Shown piece by piece: positions 60,657 to 64,000 of a stretch of 64,000 bases of DNA. Positions within the stretch are counted from its first letter, which is position 1, and each line of letters starts with the position of its first letter. Below the pieces are notes generated by a model. It saw only the letters and a program-made list of their open reading frames with translations. It made no database searches and was not told the DNA's origin. Origin of the DNA: Galbula dea (taxonomy: Eukaryota; Chordata; Aves; Piciformes; Galbulidae); the NCBI GenBank assembly GCA_013399015.1, contig VWZX01008436.1:372001-436000 (forward strand), in the 5' to 3' direction. Position numbers and translations under genes: made by a program.

Positions 60657-62654
60657 GTTGACCTTGACACAGCTCTTGAGGGCACTGAAACCACCTCAGG
60701 GGAATGCACAGGTTACTTAATTAGCTAAGCAAGGCCCTGGGAGCTGGGTGTTGGAAGCTCTGTTGTTTAATTGTACTCATTCCTCTCCCATCATATCTCC
60801 TCACCCTGCTGGCCCCACCTGCTTTAGTCATCCTGAGCTAACTGGTGAGGATGGACATTTCCCAGTCCCCAAGGTGAGCTGGTGGGAATGGGACAGGAAA
60901 GGGCAAGGAACTCTTTGGAGCTGTGCCCATGTTTCAAGTCTAACCAAGCTGGGGTGGCACAGGGTGGAACTTAATGGTTTCATTTTTTGTTTTCCCCCCT
61001 GCATAATTGCTCTTTCTGGGAAATCTAATGGGAGGCTGGAAAGGGCAATCAGCTGGAAGTCATGCTGTGGTGGAGCCAACCTTGCAGAAAAGAAGTTTGC
61101 AGGCTGGATGCAGAATCACAAATCCCAGGATTATTAAGGTTGGAAGAGACCTCCAGGATCAGCAAGTCCAACCAGCAGCCTGTCACCCCCATGCCACTAA
61201 CCCAGGGCCCTCAGCACCACATCTAGATGTTTCTTGAAGCCCTCCAGGGATGGTGACTTCACCACTGCCCTGGGCAGCCTGGGCCAATACCTAACCACTC
61301 TTTCTGGAAAGACATTTTTCCTGCTGTCCAATCTAACCCTCCTTTGGAAGATGTGATCTTGGCCAGGGAGAGAATCCAGCAGAGGGCACTTGCTGAATGC
61401 AGCAGTGCCCATCCTTGGGCCATGCTTTAATTACAACCTTTGGCATGTAGAGATCTCCTTGCCTAGGTTCTGTGGTTCCTCAGTGGTTGACTTTCATCAA
61501 CTTGCCTGCCTGCCCTCTGTGACTCAGTTAATAATAATTAAGTGATTCTTTAACAATGCTGGGGAGCTTTCCAGCTATTTCTTTCTCTTTTTTTTTTTTG
61601 GTTTTCAATATGCATTAATAATCCTTCATGCTGGTGAACTTCCAAAATTCCTGGGGTCTGGGATTGCTGAAACATACCCACACTGATGGGTCTGATTCTC
61701 TGTTCCCTTGGGCAGGCACTTAGTGGTGTTTCAAATGCAAAGCAGGTCTAAGTGAGTGGAGAATGCTGATATTGGGAGTATTATTCTCCTAATGGTGCTC
61801 AGGTTTGTGAACCTGGGCCAACAGCCCTTGGTGCTGCAGAAGCAGCAGGCTTCAGGAGGCTTTGGAAGGGACTAGGCATGGCTGTGCAAGGTGAGAGGCA
61901 GGAGATGGTAGCCAAAACTCCTCCAAAGGCCTCAACTTGCTGACTCTGTGCAATTAGGTTGTCTCCTGAGAACCTGCTTCTCTACAGCTCTGTCCTCTCC
62001 CCAGGGAAAAGGTTTGGATGTTAAATCTCCTGCAGGAGCTGGGTCCATCTGGGTCCTCTCATAGCCAGCATCCAAGAGCATCAATAAGCAGATGAAAGCT
62101 GCAGCTGATCTTTGCACATCCAACAACACATGGTTGCACTTTTGGGGGCAACTGGAGACTCTGAGCTGGAAGATTCAAGAATAAACCAAGAAATCCTTGG
62201 ACTTCTAAAACTGGAAAGTAACAAGCAGGTGATCACACCAATGATCATCTGGGCTGGTCCCTGGCAACACTCAAGACAAAAGACCTCACCCAGTGGTTCC
62301 AGGGGCAAGATTGAGATACCAAGCCCAAAGGCCTTCTTGAGGAAGAAAGGATGACCTTGATTCAAAGAATTTATCTCATTGGCTAATAAATTCCTTCTAC
62401 TCCAGGTTGAAAGTGTATGTTTTATGTCTAGCCCTGGCTGATCTAGTGAGCTATCTCCTTTACTTGAGATATCTGCTTGAGGGTGGAGTGGATGCACCCC
62501 AGAGCTCTGAAGATGTTGGTGGCAAGATCCACACTGACCATAATGGCTGTGCCTGAGGTTAGCTGGAGCAGACATCCACCACATTTGGTCATGGGAAAGC
62601 AATCCAGTAGAGGAACTTTATCTTCCAGCCCTGGGATCACTGGTGGCACAAAAA
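60657..62654. other. Gene-free stretch
   Basis: Holds one CR1 (61125-61360) and an AT-rich unique block (61490-61640) with SOX- and POU-like motifs. No coding exon recognised. Confidence 0.45.
61125..61360 (-). mobile_element. CR1 LINE 3' fragment
   Basis: CCAGGATTATTAAGGTTGGA..GACCTCCAGGATCAGCAAG, CACATCTAGATGTTTCTTGA, ACTGCCCTGGGCAGCCTGGG and TCCTGCTGTCCAATCTAACC. Confidence 0.87.
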
Positions 62655-63085
62655 TCATCTGCGAGCTGGAAGCTCTCTGCTGTGGGGACAGGCTGAGAGA
62701 GTTGGAGTTGTTCATCCTGGAGAAGAGAAGGCTCCAGGGAGAGCTTCTTGCAGTCTTCCAGTACTTCAAGAGCTTATAAGATGGGGAGGAAATTTTTAGC
62801 AGGGCCTGTTGGGACAGGGCAAGGGCTGAGGGTTTGAAACTAGAAGAGGAGATTGAGACTAGAAAGAAGGGAGAATTTATTTACACTGAGGGTGGTGAGA
62901 GCCTGGTCCAGGTTGCCCAGAGAGGTGGGAGGAGATGTCCCAGCCCTGGAACCATCCCAGATCAGGTTGGCTGGGGCTTTGAGCAGCCTGATGTAGTTGG
63001 GGATGTCCCTGCTGCCTGCAGAGAGTTGGACTTGTTGACCTTGCAAGGTCCCTTCCCACCCAAACCATTCTATGCTATCAGAAGC
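62655..63085 (+). mobile_element. CR1 LINE 3' fragment
   Basis: AGCTGGAAGCTCTCTGCTGT, AGAGTTGGAGTTGTTCATCC, AGGGAGAGCTTCTTGCAGTC, CTGAGGGTGGTGAGAGCCTG and the tail GGACTTGTTGACCTTGCAAG..CCATTCTATG. Same subfamily as the copy at 59918. Confidence 0.9.
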
Positions 63086-64000
63086 AGAATCACATGTTCC
63101 CTTCAAAGTGAGGTGCATTTAAAAAGCACCTCCAGTCCTTGCTCCCCTGGGTTCCCAGCAGGGGACAGACACCCTCCAGGACCTGACCCAAAGCCCACTC
63201 ATTGCCATGGAAAGACACTCCGTTGCCAGAGAATTTAGAGCTAACACTGTTAAAAAGCATTTCAGGAGGTGGCAAGGAGGAGAAGTGATCTTCTGGTTGT
63301 GTTTCAGGTGGGCATCAGGCACCTCCCTGCTCTTGATGCACTGAAGAGCCTGGGGTAGAGAGAACTCTCAGCCCATTTGGAGGTAGCCAGGAACCAAAGA
63401 GCTTAAAAAGAGAAGATGGAAGAGTGGAGACTGAGGCTGGAGACCAGGCTGCTCATGGAGCTCCACTGGGAGACTGGCTCCAGATGATGTCCATCACCTC
63501 TTCTTTTGCTTGCTGGGCTTTGAAGTTGCTCAGAGACCCAAGCAGGCTTTAGGAGGTGATGAATCAGCACTCAACTGAAAATCGAGGAGGCCAGATGCTC
63601 AGCTGGTGTGAACTGGCAGCTTCCTACTGGAGTGACTGGAAATGAGCTGAGCTGTATCAGCTGAGGGATTGGCTGTAGGGGTTTTGGGTGAATTAGCCTC
63701 TGTTTTCTCAAGGCATTAGCAGGCTGAAGCAGGTAGATGATGCCTGGTGTAGGGTGCCTGGCTGCAGAGAACACCTTTTGCCTTGATCTTAGGTTTTTAA
63801 TACACCCAGGCTTTGGCTTTGGAGGCTAACACACACACAAGGGGATCTAAAGGAATCATCCTTCATGATCAGAGTCATCCCATTATTGAAGTTGCTCCAG
63901 TGATTCTTCAACAATTACAATGCCTCATTTGCCCTCTGAGCAAAGATGATATTAACAGCCATGAGGTGCTCAGCCCTTTTTCACCTGCAAATGTTTTGGG
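63086..64000. other. Gene-free right end
   Basis: No repeat or gene recognised. The last 170 bases are AT-rich with AACAATTACAATG and CAAAGATGATATTAAC, and may be part of a conserved non-coding element that continues beyond the window. Confidence 0.4.

Overview
This window is vertebrate nuclear DNA, almost certainly avian. It has intron-split genes with GT/AG junctions, CpG-island promoters, AATAAA-type poly(A) signals and a very high load of CR1 LINE fragments, the dominant bird retroposon. Such CR1 density would suit a piciform-like bird, but the sequence alone does not fix the species. No prokaryotic or viral genes were seen.

Layout. (1) 1-480: a GC-rich divergent promoter with a CRE-like and an E-box/USF-like element. 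A short leftward putative coding exon, probably GUK1 by synteny, lies to its left. A 69-bp exact duplicate and an N-gap suggest assembly trouble here. (2) 1031-1636: MRPL55 (mitoribosomal protein mL55), + strand, three coding exons and a very short 3' UTR. (3) about 1750-7190: MMTAG2/C1orf35, + strand, eight coding exons that give a clean 300-aa reading frame, with CR1 insertions in its introns and a three-copy 71-bp repeat in its 3' UTR. (4) about 9830-24780: ARF1, - strand, four coding exons, a 1.4-kb 3' UTR, a 9.4-kb first intron and a CpG-island promoter with NRF1, CCAAT, GC-box and YY1-like motifs. (5) about 24960-64000: 39 kb in which I recognise no gene. It holds CR1 fragments of both orientations and several ages, minisatellites, one good inverted repeat, a possible solo LTR and a few AT-rich blocks that resemble conserved non-coding elements.

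The order GUK1-MRPL55-C1orf35-ARF1 and its strands match human 1q42.13 in inverted orientation. That synteny predicts WNT3A and WNT9A beyond ARF1, to the right. I could not find a Wnt exon inside the window, so the right-hand 39 kb is best read as the ARF1-WNT3A intergenic region.

The three recognised genes are housekeeping genes: mitochondrial translation, a nuclear lysine/RS-rich protein, and Golgi GTPase control. They are neighbours by conserved synteny, not members of one pathway. I found no undescribed biological system. The most checkable leads are the assembly duplication at the left edge, the periodic motifs in the MMTAG2 promoter, the 18-bp-arm hairpin at 27075-27153 and the paired TCF/LEF-like motifs near 52.5 kb.
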